A stretch of 57,478 nucleotides of DNA from Nitrososphaerota archaeon. GTDB lineage: Archaea; Thermoproteota; Nitrososphaeria; Nitrososphaerales; Nitrosopumilaceae. The position numbers were made by a program, and so were the translations under genes. Within the stretch, counting starts at the first letter, position 1. The number at the start of each line of letters is the position of its first letter. The stretch spans positions 1-57,478 of the forward strand of contig JAGWFS010000013.1 of NCBI GenBank assembly GCA_028867785.1, in the 5' to 3' direction. This document shows, in pieces, positions 8,192-17,384 of this stretch. The notes beneath the pieces were generated by a model, which was not told the DNA's origin, did no database searches, and saw nothing but the letters and a program-made list of their open reading frames with translations.

Positions 8192-8938
8192 TTGGTATTT
8201 TCTGCAAAGACTGGAGGTTCTGACGAATGGAAAGCCGTGATATCTGCCATCTCTACTCTGGTCGAAGAAGCAACCTTTGAGGCAACCGGTGAGGGGATTG
8301 CTTTTCGGGGCATGGATCCGTCTCATGTTGCGTTAATCGATATAGCATGGCCAAACTCTGCATTTGAAAAATACGTATGTGATGAGGATGTAAAGTTTGG
8401 TGTAAGGATAGATGAATTTGCCAAACTAATCAAAAGAGCAGATAAAAAAGACAACATTGAGATCAGTATTTCAGAAGAAAAATTATTGCTTGTTACAATT
8501 GGAAAAAACAAGAAATACAAAATGAGACTGATAGAAAGTTCCGCAACAGATACGCCGCTGCCAAAAATAACATACAACTCTAAAGTTGCTGTAACCTCTG
8601 CTGAATTTGATAAGATTCTAGGCGACATTCAGGTGGTCTCGGAATACCTTTCAATTACTGCAAGTTCTGCAAGGGCAGAGTTTTCTGGCAGAGGTGACTC
8701 TGGGGAAGCGGTGATCACACTCGAGAAAGGCATGCCTGAAATGCCGGAGATCGAGGTAAAAGAAGACAGTACCGCCACTTACAGCTTGGAATATCTCAAC
8801 AGTATTGTAAAGGCAGTCGGGGCTGCAGCCGGGACAGTAGCCTGCGAGTTTTCCAGCAAGATGCCATTACGGCTGGAATTCAAGGTTGCAAATGTGGGCA
8901 GAATTCATTTCTATCTGGCCCCAAGAGTAGAAAGTTAA
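8192..8938 (+). CDS. pcn: DNA polymerase sliding clamp (PCNA)
   Basis: 248-residue PCNA, the trimeric ring that tethers DNA polymerase, FEN1 and ligase to DNA. Both tandem clamp domains are present: the N-terminal one contains GIAFRGMDPSHVALID, and the C-terminal one ends with the conserved MPLRLEF, GRIHFYLAPR. The length matches other archaeal PCNAs. Translation appears to begin at TTG 8192, since no ATG is suitable and the sequence VFSAKTGGS starts the first strand. It lies downstream of tfs and upstream of aspartate kinase on the same strand. Confidence 0.95.
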   Translation: MVFSAKTGGSDEWKAVISAISTLVEEATFEATGEGIAFRGMDPSHVALIDIAWPNSAFEKYVCDEDVKFGVRIDEFAKLIKRADKKDNIEISISEEKLLLVTIGKNKKYKMRLIESSATDTPLPKITYNSKVAVTSAEFDKILGDIQVVSEYLSITASSARAEFSGRGDSGEAVITLEKGMPEMPEIEVKEDSTATYSLEYLNSIVKAVGAAAGTVACEFSSKMPLRLEFKVANVGRIHFYLAPRVES

Positions 8939-8974
8939 AAGCATTTAAGGATATTATATTCAGGTATTACTGGC

Positions 8975-10378
8975 TTGAAGCTGGTTCTAAAATTTGGAGG
9001 TACATCAATTGCCTCTGTATCAAACATTCGAAACGTGGCCAATCTGATAAAATCACTGTCAAAAGAACACAAGATAATACCTGTATTTTCAGCAATAAGC
9101 GGAGTTACAGATGATCTGATCAGAATAACAAATCACATTAAAGACAGAAACGGGGAAGCTGCAAATTCTCTTGCAAAAAAAATCATCAAGGTACACATGG
9201 ATACTTCCAACCAGTGTGCAAAAAATCCAAAAATTCGAAAAGAACTAGTAAGCAAGATGAGATCTGATCTTGACGAGCTTGAGGAGCTGCTGTATGGGAT
9301 GCTCCTCATTGGTGAAGTTACCCCGAGATCCTCTGATTACCTAATCTCCTTTGGAGAAAGATTGTCCGTCAATCTTGTCGCTTTTACGCTAAATGACATG
9401 GGTGTAAAGGCGGTGCCATTGACAGGAAAGGATGTCGGAATTGTGACTGACGCAGGCTTTGGCGAGGCAAAACCATTGATGGATACTACAAGACTGCACG
9501 TTTCCCACAAAATTGAAAGCCTTTCGCAGAAGAAGATAATGCCTGTAATAGGAGGGTTTGCAGGCGCGGACCAGCACGGCAACATAACCACGTTTGGTCG
9601 GGGGGGCTCTGACTATACCGCTACGATAATCGCATCTAGCATAAAGGCAGATGAAGTATGGCTAATGAGCGATGTAGATGGATTGATGACAACGGATCCA
9701 AAGATTGTAAAAAATGCCAAGCTCATCAAGGAAGTGTCATACATTGAGGCAATGGAAATGGCCCTCTTTGGTGCAAAGCAAATCCATCCAAGAGCGCTAG
9801 AACCGCTAATCACAAAAAAAATCCCACTGCGTATACGAAATACATTCAATATGAAAAATTCTGGAACAATTGTAACGGCTGATCCGCAGCCTGATACGCA
9901 AAAGACAGTCAAGTGTGTAAGCGCAATAAGGCATACTGGGCTAATCGATGTCAGGGGTGGAAGCATGGTCGGCGCTCCCGGAACTGCTGCTACAATATTC
10001 TCTATTCTTGCCAAATCCGGGGTCAATGTCATGATGATCTCACAGAGTCCCTCAGAATCAAGCATCTCAATTATCGTAAAAAAGAATGACATGGACAAGG
10101 CAGTGAATGCACTTGAAATGAATCTGCTTGGCAAAATAATCAAAAAGGTAGATGTCACCGTAGACGTATCCATTATTGCACTAATCGGATCTGGAATGAG
10201 AGGTATTGCAGGTGTCGCATCAAAGGTATTCACTGCAGTTGGAAGGAAAGGAGTGAATGTAATCATGATTGCACAGGGCTCCTCCGAACTCAACATTGCC
10301 TTTGTTGTAAAGGATTCAGACTGTAATGCGGCAGTGCAGGCGTTACATGATGAGTTTGAGCTTGCAAAGAGCAACTAG
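8975..10378 (+). CDS. lysC: aspartate kinase
   Basis: 467-residue aspartokinase catalysing ATP-dependent phosphorylation of aspartate, the first step toward lysine, threonine and methionine. The N-terminal kinase domain begins with KFGGTSIAS and contains TFGRGGSDYTATI. Two ACT domains follow from about residue 310 (MVGAPGTAATIFSILAKSGVNV and GMRGIAGVASKVFTAVGRKGVNV regions), which normally bind the feedback inhibitor. Start is TTG 8975. It follows PCNA after 36 bp. The other pathway genes are not in the window. Confidence 0.94.
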   Translation: MKLVLKFGGTSIASVSNIRNVANLIKSLSKEHKIIPVFSAISGVTDDLIRITNHIKDRNGEAANSLAKKIIKVHMDTSNQCAKNPKIRKELVSKMRSDLDELEELLYGMLLIGEVTPRSSDYLISFGERLSVNLVAFTLNDMGVKAVPLTGKDVGIVTDAGFGEAKPLMDTTRLHVSHKIESLSQKKIMPVIGGFAGADQHGNITTFGRGGSDYTATIIASSIKADEVWLMSDVDGLMTTDPKIVKNAKLIKEVSYIEAMEMALFGAKQIHPRALEPLITKKIPLRIRNTFNMKNSGTIVTADPQPDTQKTVKCVSAIRHTGLIDVRGGSMVGAPGTAATIFSILAKSGVNVMMISQSPSESSISIIVKKNDMDKAVNALEMNLLGKIIKKVDVTVDVSIIALIGSGMRGIAGVASKVFTAVGRKGVNVIMIAQGSSELNIAFVVKDSDCNAAVQALHDEFELAKSN

Positions 10379-10438
10379 ATAATTCCACTAAAAGCAGTTT
10401 ATGAAAAGGGATAAATTTACTCTAAAAATTTCTTACAT

Positions 10439-11233
10439 GTGATGACCGGTAAGTTATACATTGTAGGAGTCGGGCCAGGACACCATGATCACATGACTTT
10501 TCGAGCCAAGCAGGTAATTGAAGAAAGCAATACTATTGTGGGATATGAGACATACGTAAACTTGGTACAAGACCTCATAGAGGGAAAAGAAGTTCACAGA
10601 TATGCCATGACGCAGGAAGTAGAGCGCGCCCATCAATGCATCGAGCTTGCAAAAGCGGGCAAGATAGTCTCTCTTGTCTCAAGCGGAGATCCAGGCATCT
10701 ACGGCATGGCCGGCCTGATATATGAAATTCTTGCTGAGGAAGGCTGGGACAGAAAAGCAGGCCTGTATGTTGAGATCGTGCCCGGTGTTTCTTCGCTTAA
10801 CTCATGTGCTGCACTGGTCGGTTCTCCACTTATGACAGATTTTGCCGTTGTTAGCATGAGCGACCTGCTTGTTCCGTGGGAAATCATAACAAAAAGAGTT
10901 GAAGCTGCAGCGCAAGGAGATTTTGTGATTGTAATTTACAACCCGGCAAGCAAGAAAAGAATTCACCAGCTACAAGACACAAGAAAGCTGTTGCTAAAAT
11001 ACAGAACCCCAAATACCCCAGTAGCTATTGTCAAGGGGGCATACCGGGAATCACAAGAGGTTGTTCTCACTGATCTGGAAAACATGGAAAGCCATCAGGA
11101 CAAGCTGGGAATGATAACTACTGTGATAATAGGCAACTCTTCTACATACCAGTACAAAGACATGATGATCAATCCCCGCGGATACACATCAAAATACAAT
11201 ATAGTCGAGCCGCAGAAAAGCAGAAATAAATGA
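10439..11233 (+). CDS. cobJ: precorrin-3B/cobalt-factor III C17-methyltransferase
   Basis: 264-residue SAM-dependent tetrapyrrole methylase that methylates C17 and contracts the corrin ring. The family P-loop-like motif VGVGPG lies at the N terminus, SSGDPGIYGMA near residue 80 binds SAM, and the IVPGVSSLNSCAALVG region is typical of CobJ/CbiH. A GTG at 10439 precedes an ATG at 10442; either may start translation. It overlaps the next gene by 4 bp (ATGA). With BluB and the Ni/Co permease elsewhere in the window it fits de novo B12 synthesis, a known trait of Thaumarchaeota. Confidence 0.93.
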   Translation: MMTGKLYIVGVGPGHHDHMTFRAKQVIEESNTIVGYETYVNLVQDLIEGKEVHRYAMTQEVERAHQCIELAKAGKIVSLVSSGDPGIYGMAGLIYEILAEEGWDRKAGLYVEIVPGVSSLNSCAALVGSPLMTDFAVVSMSDLLVPWEIITKRVEAAAQGDFVIVIYNPASKKRIHQLQDTRKLLLKYRTPNTPVAIVKGAYRESQEVVLTDLENMESHQDKLGMITTVIIGNSSTYQYKDMMINPRGYTSKYNIVEPQKSRNK

Positions 11234-12210
11234 AATCAATCCGTGTAGGTCTCACCCTGCCTCAGGGATGGCTGGACGAATTTCCTACACGCAATCCCTA
11301 CCAACAGTTTCTCTTTTCCAAAAGTGTAGCGCTAAAAGCTGAAAAACTTGGCTATTACGCAGGATATGTATACGATCACTTTATTCCGTATTATGGAAAC
11401 AATACCAATGGGCCGTTTTTTGAGGCATATACTCTACTTTCTGCCATTGCGTCAGTTACATCAAGACTCAGAATTGGACAGGTAGTGACCTGCAATTCCT
11501 ACAGGCATCCGTCTCTTTTGGCCAAAATGACATCTACCCTGGATGCAATCAGCGCTGGCAGACTGGAGTTTGGGATTGGCGCAGGATGGTTCGAGCATGA
11601 ATATGTCTCATACGGCTACAAATTTGACAACGCAATGTCAAGGATAGAACAACTGGACGAATCACTCACTATTATCAAGAAAATGTGGAAAAACGAAAAA
11701 TCAAGTTTTAGAGGCAGACACTATTCAATCAAGAATGCAGTCTGCAGCCCAAAACCCGTGCAAAGCCCTCATCCTCCAGTAATGGTAGGCGGTGCGGGAA
11801 ACAGGTTGATGGAGGTTGTAGCAAGACATGCCACCAGGTACAATCATCCGTTTGGCACTCCGGAAACACTGGAAGAAAAGATCAATCTACTAAAGGCAAA
11901 ATGCAAACTGGCAAAACGCGAACATGGCGAAATTGAAAACTCTGTTCTTCTGCGAGTGCTTGTGGGAAAAGATGGCGATGATGTAAAACAAATCATCTCA
12001 ACCCTGAAGAAGAAAAACGAGTCAATATCAGACTTTGTTCTTCGTTCAAGGGACAGCATTGCCCTGGGCACTCCGGACGAGGTAGCCGAGTATCTAAAAC
12101 GCTACCAGAAAATTGGCATCAGTTACTTTATAGTCAATTTTGTCGGTCTGTCAAGATCGCTTGACATGCTTTCGACATTTTCAAGAAAAGTAATTACTGC
12201 GCTCAAGTAG
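11230..12210 (+). CDS. LLM-class (luciferase-like) flavin/F420-dependent oxidoreductase
   Basis: 326-residue TIM-barrel oxidoreductase of the bacterial-luciferase superfamily, using F420 or FMN. Family landmarks include RLRIGQVVTCNSYRHPSLLAKM, the GIGAGWFEHEY turn and PVMVGGAGNRLMEVVARHA for cofactor phosphate binding. The substrate is unknown. The start overlaps the cobJ stop by 4 bp, suggesting translational coupling, though the chemical link to corrinoid synthesis is not obvious. It converges with TyrRS, overlapping by 8 bp. Confidence 0.87.
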   Translation: MKSIRVGLTLPQGWLDEFPTRNPYQQFLFSKSVALKAEKLGYYAGYVYDHFIPYYGNNTNGPFFEAYTLLSAIASVTSRLRIGQVVTCNSYRHPSLLAKMTSTLDAISAGRLEFGIGAGWFEHEYVSYGYKFDNAMSRIEQLDESLTIIKKMWKNEKSSFRGRHYSIKNAVCSPKPVQSPHPPVMVGGAGNRLMEVVARHATRYNHPFGTPETLEEKINLLKAKCKLAKREHGEIENSVLLRVLVGKDGDDVKQIISTLKKKNESISDFVLRSRDSIALGTPDEVAEYLKRYQKIGISYFIVNFVGLSRSLDMLSTFSRKVITALK

Positions 12211-13258
12211 TTGCCTTGATCGACTCACTGAGTTCCTGTGGCAAAACTATCTTTTCTCGTATGGGCCTGATTATATCGGATACATATTTTCCTGCAGCGG
12301 TTTTCAGGTCTGAAGGGTGGAGCTTTTTCTCCACAAAGTCTTTTTCCAGCTGCTGGTATCCTGTATATGCTACATTGCCGCCAAATTTCTCCGGCCTTTC
12401 AACGACTATCTCATTGAATTGATGAAATACGACATACCTGAAAATCTCAAGAACCGGGTTTTTCTCCACAATCCCTTCGGGGCACCAAGCTTTTTTGAAT
12501 TTTGACCCGATCTCATCATCTGTATCATGAATGAATATTCCAGACGAAGACTTGGATTTGCTCATTTTGCTTGATATTATCTGTGAGTCGGAATCGGAGC
12601 TTACCTCGGGCTCGCTCAAACCTGCAAGTATGTGGTGGTGAACCGCTATCGGCACCTTCCATTTCATCTTGGGAAAAATTTCCCGCACCAGCATGTGTAT
12701 CTTTCTTTGATCCATTCCTGCATGTACTATGTCCAGATCCATGGAGTGAATGTCTACTGCCTGCATCGGGGGATAGAAGAGCTGACCCAGCTCGATTTTG
12801 TCCTTGTCCGCACTTCTTCCCATTATTGTAAGCGAGCGCATGGTTCTTTCAAGCGACATGTTTTTTGAAAACTTGACCAAATCCATCCAGTATTCCTTTC
12901 GTGACTCGTAGAGATCAGAGCCCTCGATAATTTCTACACCTGGACAGAATAGCTTGAAGGCGTCTGCATAATATCTCGATACCATCCTGATCCTGTCCCA
13001 GTCCCCGCCAAGTTTGTTATTGATGTAGGTGTGCCAGTCTGCCAAAAATACGGTGCACTTTACTCCCGCCTTGATAAAGTCATTTATCTTAAAACCAGTG
13101 AGTACGAGACTGCCAAGATGCAGAAATCCGGAAATTTCTAATCCTATGTAATGCTTGGGATGAGAATTTGTATTAAACAGATTTACCAGTTCTTCTTGCG
13201 TGACTACTTCCTCAGTAGGATCTCTTGTAACAAGATTGATTTTTTCTGTAATATCCAC
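12203..13258 (-). CDS. tyrS: tyrosyl-tRNA synthetase
   Basis: 351-residue class Ic aminoacyl-tRNA synthetase of the archaeal/eukaryotic TyrRS type, charging tRNA-Tyr. The HIGH-type motif is HLGS at residues 47-50. The KMSKS loop is KMSKSKSS near residue 230. Tyrosine-binding landmarks YIGLEISG and the Q/D pair in FYPPMQAVDIHSMDLDIVHAGMDQRK are present. The C-terminal domain is compact, with no EMAPII extension. It converges with the LLM gene. Confidence 0.93.
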   Translation of the reverse strand: MDITEKINLVTRDPTEEVVTQEELVNLFNTNSHPKHYIGLEISGFLHLGSLVLTGFKINDFIKAGVKCTVFLADWHTYINNKLGGDWDRIRMVSRYYADAFKLFCPGVEIIEGSDLYESRKEYWMDLVKFSKNMSLERTMRSLTIMGRSADKDKIELGQLFYPPMQAVDIHSMDLDIVHAGMDQRKIHMLVREIFPKMKWKVPIAVHHHILAGLSEPEVSSDSDSQIISSKMSKSKSSSGIFIHDTDDEIGSKFKKAWCPEGIVEKNPVLEIFRYVVFHQFNEIVVERPEKFGGNVAYTGYQQLEKDFVEKKLHPSDLKTAAGKYVSDIIRPIREKIVLPQELSESIKATT

Positions 13259-13292
13259 TGCAAGTCAAATCTTCCCTTGTGACCCTATAAAG

Positions 13293-13910
13293 TTACGCGT
13301 CAAGATCGTCTGTCTTCTTTCTTGGTCTTGTGCTAAGATATAATGCGTGCGAGCTTATGATGATGGCAGCAAGGAACATCTTCGTGGCAAAGTTCAGGTT
13401 CCATGGTCTTGTGGGATCGGGATAGGCAACAGTCAAAGAGTCTATGTCCGGCACCTTTCCATTTATGATTCCGGCTGTGATCTGTGCGTTGAGAACAATA
13501 AAGTTGTAAATCACTTCGTATAGGCATATTGCCGCCAGTCCTGCCAACATTAACTGCACCAGTGTAAGCTGCCACGATGGAACTGATATGGTCCTCTTCC
13601 ATCCAATTCTTGTGACGCAATACCAGCCAATTATTGAGGAAAAGAACAGCCACGAAGTCAGCTTGGCAAAGTGAGCCGTAGGAAACTCTGTTTTTTCTAA
13701 TATCTCACCCATTACATACGTCCCGTTTTTTTGCCATTCTTCTGTCATTTCGTAAATTCCATAGAAGGTTATGGACAGCATTATGAATCCACACGCATAG
13801 AAAATGTACAGAAATACTTTGTATCCTGACTGATCCTTGTGCAGGTGAACCTTCATTAAACTACGATTGCTGCCACCTGAAATATAAAAATTGGTTTTAA
13901 TCTCATTCAT
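13293..13910 (-). CDS. four-helix membrane protein, unknown function
   Basis: 205-residue integral membrane protein with four predicted spans at about residues 31-52, 85-102, 117-140 and 173-192. The N and C termini are charged, and a soluble loop (GIINGKVPDIDSLTVAYPDPTRPW) sits between spans 3 and 4. I do not recognise a family and see no catalytic or metal motif. It is encoded just downstream of nothing on its strand and is divergent from the DegT aminotransferase, with a 37-bp gap between starts. Confidence 0.7.
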   Translation of the reverse strand: MNEIKTNFYISGGSNRSLMKVHLHKDQSGYKVFLYIFYACGFIMLSITFYGIYEMTEEWQKNGTYVMGEILEKTEFPTAHFAKLTSWLFFSSIIGWYCVTRIGWKRTISVPSWQLTLVQLMLAGLAAICLYEVIYNFIVLNAQITAGIINGKVPDIDSLTVAYPDPTRPWNLNFATKMFLAAIIISSHALYLSTRPRKKTDDLDA

Positions 13911-13947
13911 GAGGTTTAATTATAGTGTAAAATTTGATAATGTATAA

Positions 13948-15036
13948 TTGAAAATTCCTATAAACACTCCAGTAATAGGAAGAGAAGAAATCAACGAAAT
14001 ACGATCTGTGTTACTAAACAAATCGTTAACGACTGCCGCAAATACAGGCGGCAAAAGGGTTCAGGAATTTGAAAAACTGCTTGCGGATTATACCGGATCA
14101 AGATATGCAGTAGCGGTAAATTCAGGAACGGCAGCATTACAGGCAGCTCTTTATGCCCTTGACATAAAACACGGCGACGAAGTACTGCTACCGTCATTTA
14201 CCTTTGTGGCAACTGCAAATGCAGTCGTATCCGTCGGGGCAAAGCCGGTATTTGTTGACATACTTGCAAGCAATTACACGATGGATCCGGACGATTTGAG
14301 AAAAAAGATTACAAAAAAATCAAAGGCGATCATGCCAGTACATCTATACGGGAATTTTGCATACATGGATGAAATTTCTGAAATTGCAAACAAGCATAAT
14401 GCGAGCATAATTGAGGATGCCGCACAGTCGCTGGGAACTACGTACAAAAACAAACAATCGGGAACATTCTCGCGCCTAGGCTGTTTTAGCATGTATGCGG
14501 CAAAGGTTGTGACAGCGGGAGAGGGCGGGGCAATTGTCACGAACGAAAAAGGACTCTACGAAAAACTCCGCAAGATAAGAAATCATGGAATGTTGCATGG
14601 GTATGACACTAGAATCTTAGGATTAAACCTTCGACTTCCTGAAATGTCGGCCGCCATGGCCAAAGTCCAAATGAAAAAACTCCCCGGACTTCTTAAGAAA
14701 AGAAAGAGAAACGCCGAGGTTCTAACGCGTCTCTTAGACGAATTGGATATCACACTGCCAACCGAAAGAGCAGGCGTCAAGGTAAACTGGTACCTCTATA
14801 CCATTTCCACAAAGAACCGCAACAAGTTGGCAAAACAACTACACGCAAAAGGAATAGGAGCTACGGCTTATTACCCAATTCCGGCTCACAAGACTCCATT
14901 TTATAACAACAAGACAAAGCTTCCAATGACTGACTGGGCAGCGTCTACTGTACTAAGCTTGCCTGTGCATCCGCTTGTTACGGAAAATGATCTTCACTAC
15001 ATTTCAAAAACCATGCATCAGCTAGTTGGAAAATGA
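13948..15036 (+). CDS. DegT/DnrJ/EryC1/StrS-family sugar aminotransferase
   Basis: 362-residue PLP-dependent aminotransferase that typically aminates keto-sugars on nucleotide carriers for surface glycans or antibiotics. The PLP lysine is K186 in SMYAAKVVTAGEGG, with IIEDAAQSLG as the aspartate motif. The N-terminal start is TTG at 13948 (KIPINTPVIG). Nitrososphaerota decorate their S-layer and lipids, so a glycan role is plausible. It overlaps the MtrA-like gene by 4 bp (ATGA), which suggests co-translation. Confidence 0.9.
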   Translation: MKIPINTPVIGREEINEIRSVLLNKSLTTAANTGGKRVQEFEKLLADYTGSRYAVAVNSGTAALQAALYALDIKHGDEVLLPSFTFVATANAVVSVGAKPVFVDILASNYTMDPDDLRKKITKKSKAIMPVHLYGNFAYMDEISEIANKHNASIIEDAAQSLGTTYKNKQSGTFSRLGCFSMYAAKVVTAGEGGAIVTNEKGLYEKLRKIRNHGMLHGYDTRILGLNLRLPEMSAAMAKVQMKKLPGLLKKRKRNAEVLTRLLDELDITLPTERAGVKVNWYLYTISTKNRNKLAKQLHAKGIGATAYYPIPAHKTPFYNNKTKLPMTDWAASTVLSLPVHPLVTENDLHYISKTMHQLVGK

Positions 15037-15512
15037 ATCTGGTAGAAGAGATAGCAGGCGAATTATGCAAAATTTTGCTTCCAATAGAGGATAGAGTCTA
15101 CTCTGGTAATTCAGAATCTAGTGTATCAGTATGCACCCTATCCAGCATGAAACTGCTTGATGAAATTGCCAATTCCTCACTCATGTCTAAAATCAATGTT
15201 GCCGGACGACTGCTTTCAGAAAATAAGGGAATCGATATGCTTGTCAGACGTGTAATATCAAATACAAAAATTCGCGTCATTGTACTGTGCGGCAAAGATG
15301 CGGCAGGACACAAACCGGGATATTCATTATTGTGTTTGCATAAAAATGGAATGGACGGAAACGGAAGAATAATCGGATCTCAAAGTCCAGATCCAGTTGT
15401 GTCACTAACAAACGGGGAGGTGAGCAGGTTTCAAAATCAAATCAGGATAATAGACAAAATAGGAGAAACTGGCATCTCAAATCTTGAAACAGCAATCATT
15501 AAAATTCAGTAA
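15033..15512 (+). CDS. stand-alone MtrA-like corrinoid-binding domain protein
   Basis: 159 residues similar to the soluble cobamide-binding part of MtrA, the subunit of methanogen tetrahydromethanopterin S-methyltransferase that carries the methyl group on a corrinoid. Landmarks kept are VSVCTLSS, IGIDML-like GIDMLVRRVISN, VIVLCGKDAAGHKPGYSLL and GRIIGSQSPDP. H93 in AAGHKPG aligns with the histidine that ligates cobalt in MtrA. The C-terminal membrane helix of methanogen MtrA is absent, and no MtrB-H genes are seen. The host makes cobalamin, so a corrinoid chaperone, sensor or methyl-transfer role is possible. It is translationally coupled to the DegT gene and overlaps the convergent dUTPase by 7 bp. 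Confidence 0.82.
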   Translation: MNLVEEIAGELCKILLPIEDRVYSGNSESSVSVCTLSSMKLLDEIANSSLMSKINVAGRLLSENKGIDMLVRRVISNTKIRVIVLCGKDAAGHKPGYSLLCLHKNGMDGNGRIIGSQSPDPVVSLTNGEVSRFQNQIRIIDKIGETGISNLETAIIKIQ

Positions 15513-15838
15513 CCGTCAATCTGTCTTTGTTTGTTGATCTGGTGTTTCTTTTGATATTCTTTTAGTATGTCCTCAGGAGTCATGCCAAGTTCAAGTGATG
15601 CCTGGACCACAAAATGCCAGATGTCAATAAGTTCTTCCCTTGCTGCAGCCTCGTCAAACCCCGCTGGCTTTTTCCACCACTTCCAGTTTGTTGTCCGCTG
15701 CAGTTCTACCGCTTCATGAATTATGGCGGTGCACAACGAAGAGATCTTCCCCTGCGTGTCCTTTGGATAGCGCTCAAGATTCATCATCCTTTCTAAATTC
15801 TTTTGTAGCGCAAAAATTGTATCAAGCTTGTCTTCCAT
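15506..15838 (-). CDS. dUTPase/MazG-like all-alpha nucleotide pyrophosphohydrolase
   Basis: 110-residue all-alpha NTP-PPase of the dimeric dUTPase/MazG superfamily, which hydrolyses dUTP or non-canonical nucleotides to the monophosphate. The acidic metal ligands are in IIHEAVELQRTTNWKWW (E-x3-E type) and EELIDIWHF (E-x2-D). The C terminus is rich in K/Q. It keeps uracil out of DNA or cleans the nucleotide pool. It converges with the MtrA-like gene. Confidence 0.85.
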   Translation of the reverse strand: MEDKLDTIFALQKNLERMMNLERYPKDTQGKISSLCTAIIHEAVELQRTTNWKWWKKPAGFDEAAAREELIDIWHFVVQASLELGMTPEDILKEYQKKHQINKQRQIDGY

Positions 15839-15872
15839 GGACTGTTTTTCCGTTTGATGTCTATAACCTTTA

Positions 15873-16766
15873 TCAGAAATGCATCATTTTCTTATAACGC
15901 CTAAATCTGTCCTGTATGCGGGACCTGTTCAACCTTACAAGCCCGTCTATTCCATATCTTTCTACTGCAAACGAACCCATGACGTTTCCATATGTGGTGG
16001 CCTCTCTAATTGACGAGATCTTTGTACTGTTTTTACTGGCCAGATATCCAATCATGCCCCCCGCAAAAGAATCTCCTGCTCCTGTCGGGTCTACGATGTT
16101 TTCAAGTGAAAAGGCAGGTGAGGGAAATACCATGTCATCATAAAATAACAGGGATCCGTGTTCCCCTTTTTTTATTATCACAAATTTTGTTCCCCATCCC
16201 ATAATCCTCTTTGCAGCCTTGATTAGATTGTGTGTCTTTGTCAATAGTCTGGCCTCTTCATCATTTATGACTACGGAATCTACCACTCCCATCATCTTTA
16301 TGACATCATTTCTTTTCGTTGAAATCCAGAAATCTATTGTGTCACACATGGAAAACCTGACCCTGTCAAATTCCTTGATTATTTTTGTATTCTGGGCGGG
16401 ATCATTGTTTGCTAGGTAGACAAATTCGGATCTTCTGTATTCCTCGGGAACTATCGGCTTGAAATCCTTTAACACATTTAGCTCAGTCTTGTTGGTTTTT
16501 CTCGAGCTCAGGGTTTGATCATAACTTCCGTCATATCGGAAGGTTTGCCCATTTGCATGTACTACGCCCTTGGTATTTACAAACCTGCCAAGCATGTTCT
16601 GGTATTTTTTTGGAAAATCTTGGCCAACTACTGCAATAAGCCCGGGTTTTTGAAAGAAGCTTGACGAGACTGCTGCATATGTGGCAGCGCCACCTAGGGC
16701 GTTTTTAATGACTCTGGAGGGAGTTCTAATGGTGTCTATGGCAACAGACCCAAAAACAGTCAGCAT
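15873..16766 (-). CDS. PfkB-family carbohydrate kinase
   Basis: 297-residue ribokinase-like sugar or nucleoside kinase. It begins with FGSVAIDTI, includes the family-1 signature region GGAATYAAV, and has the anion-hole/catalytic motif DPTGAGDSFAGGM near residue 230, the Asp being the catalytic base. The substrate cannot be told from the sequence. The end is followed by a YKKMMHF tail. It is on the same strand as the WHy-type gene, 12 bp downstream of it. Confidence 0.9.
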   Translation of the reverse strand: MLTVFGSVAIDTIRTPSRVIKNALGGAATYAAVSSSFFQKPGLIAVVGQDFPKKYQNMLGRFVNTKGVVHANGQTFRYDGSYDQTLSSRKTNKTELNVLKDFKPIVPEEYRRSEFVYLANNDPAQNTKIIKEFDRVRFSMCDTIDFWISTKRNDVIKMMGVVDSVVINDEEARLLTKTHNLIKAAKRIMGWGTKFVIIKKGEHGSLLFYDDMVFPSPAFSLENIVDPTGAGDSFAGGMIGYLASKNSTKISSIREATTYGNVMGSFAVERYGIDGLVRLNRSRIQDRFRRYKKMMHF

Positions 16767-16778
16767 ACTTTGCTGGTT

Positions 16779-17249
16779 CTAGGCACCGGCTATAAATTCT
16801 CTAGCTTCGTCTTGGGTCGGATAGTACGTAAACGGGATGCTTATGGTTGTAAAGAATATGTTGTACTGGCTTGTTCCCGTCAGCTTTAGACTTGGAACAT
16901 TGTTATCCTTGTTGTATTTATTCAGCACTGAATTGTCTGCAAGGAATGGAGTCTGAGAGACTGTTTTTCCCATGGCCGGAATTACTGATGACTGTAACAC
17001 TCCAGTACCAAGATCCTCTCCATTTGCTGATACCATAAAGCTAGTCCTTCCAACGTTTAGAATCAGCAGTGAGGGGTTTGTGAACTGAAGCTTTAGATTG
17101 TATAGCGTACCCTGGTCAGTTTTCTGCACCACTTTGCTCTGGACGATGGAGACGTGAATATCTGATACTGATAGGTATTGAACATAACCAAATATGCCGA
17201 CAGCTGCAACAATTACGCTTATGACTATGATCTTGGTTCTCTTTTCCAT
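16779..17249 (-). CDS. membrane-anchored LEA2/WHy-like protein
   Basis: 156 residues with one N-terminal transmembrane segment (residues about 7-25) and an extracytoplasmic beta domain resembling LEA14/WHy (water-stress) domains: a conserved middle LKLQFTNPSLLILNVGRTSFMV, then a strand-rich end LTGTSQYNIFFTTISIPF. WHy domains occur in archaeal surface proteins and may stabilise other proteins. A second protein of this architecture is at 38823-39320. It probably shares a transcript with the PfkB kinase. Confidence 0.6.
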   Translation of the reverse strand: MEKRTKIIVISVIVAAVGIFGYVQYLSVSDIHVSIVQSKVVQKTDQGTLYNLKLQFTNPSLLILNVGRTSFMVSANGEDLGTGVLQSSVIPAMGKTVSQTPFLADNSVLNKYNKDNNVPSLKLTGTSQYNIFFTTISIPFTYYPTQDEAREFIAGA

Positions 17250-17384
17250 GATACTGGATGATAAAATTCCTTTTTAGCACAGGGAAGAAAAAAATACAAA
17301 TAACTTGTGTAAATTTTTTGATCTGTTTTTAAAGCTACTTAGAGCTAACAGAATAAATCAAAACGGCAGGATTGAATGTTGCAA

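Noticed and set aside
9613-10374. 253-residue minus-strand frame opposite aspartate kinase
   Set aside because: Antisense to the ACT domains of lysC; composition follows the sense codons and no start signal is present.
15033-15512. Evidence for methanogenesis from the MtrA-like protein
   Set aside because: No mcr or other mtr genes occur in the window, the membrane helix is lost, and the host context is a Nitrososphaerota.
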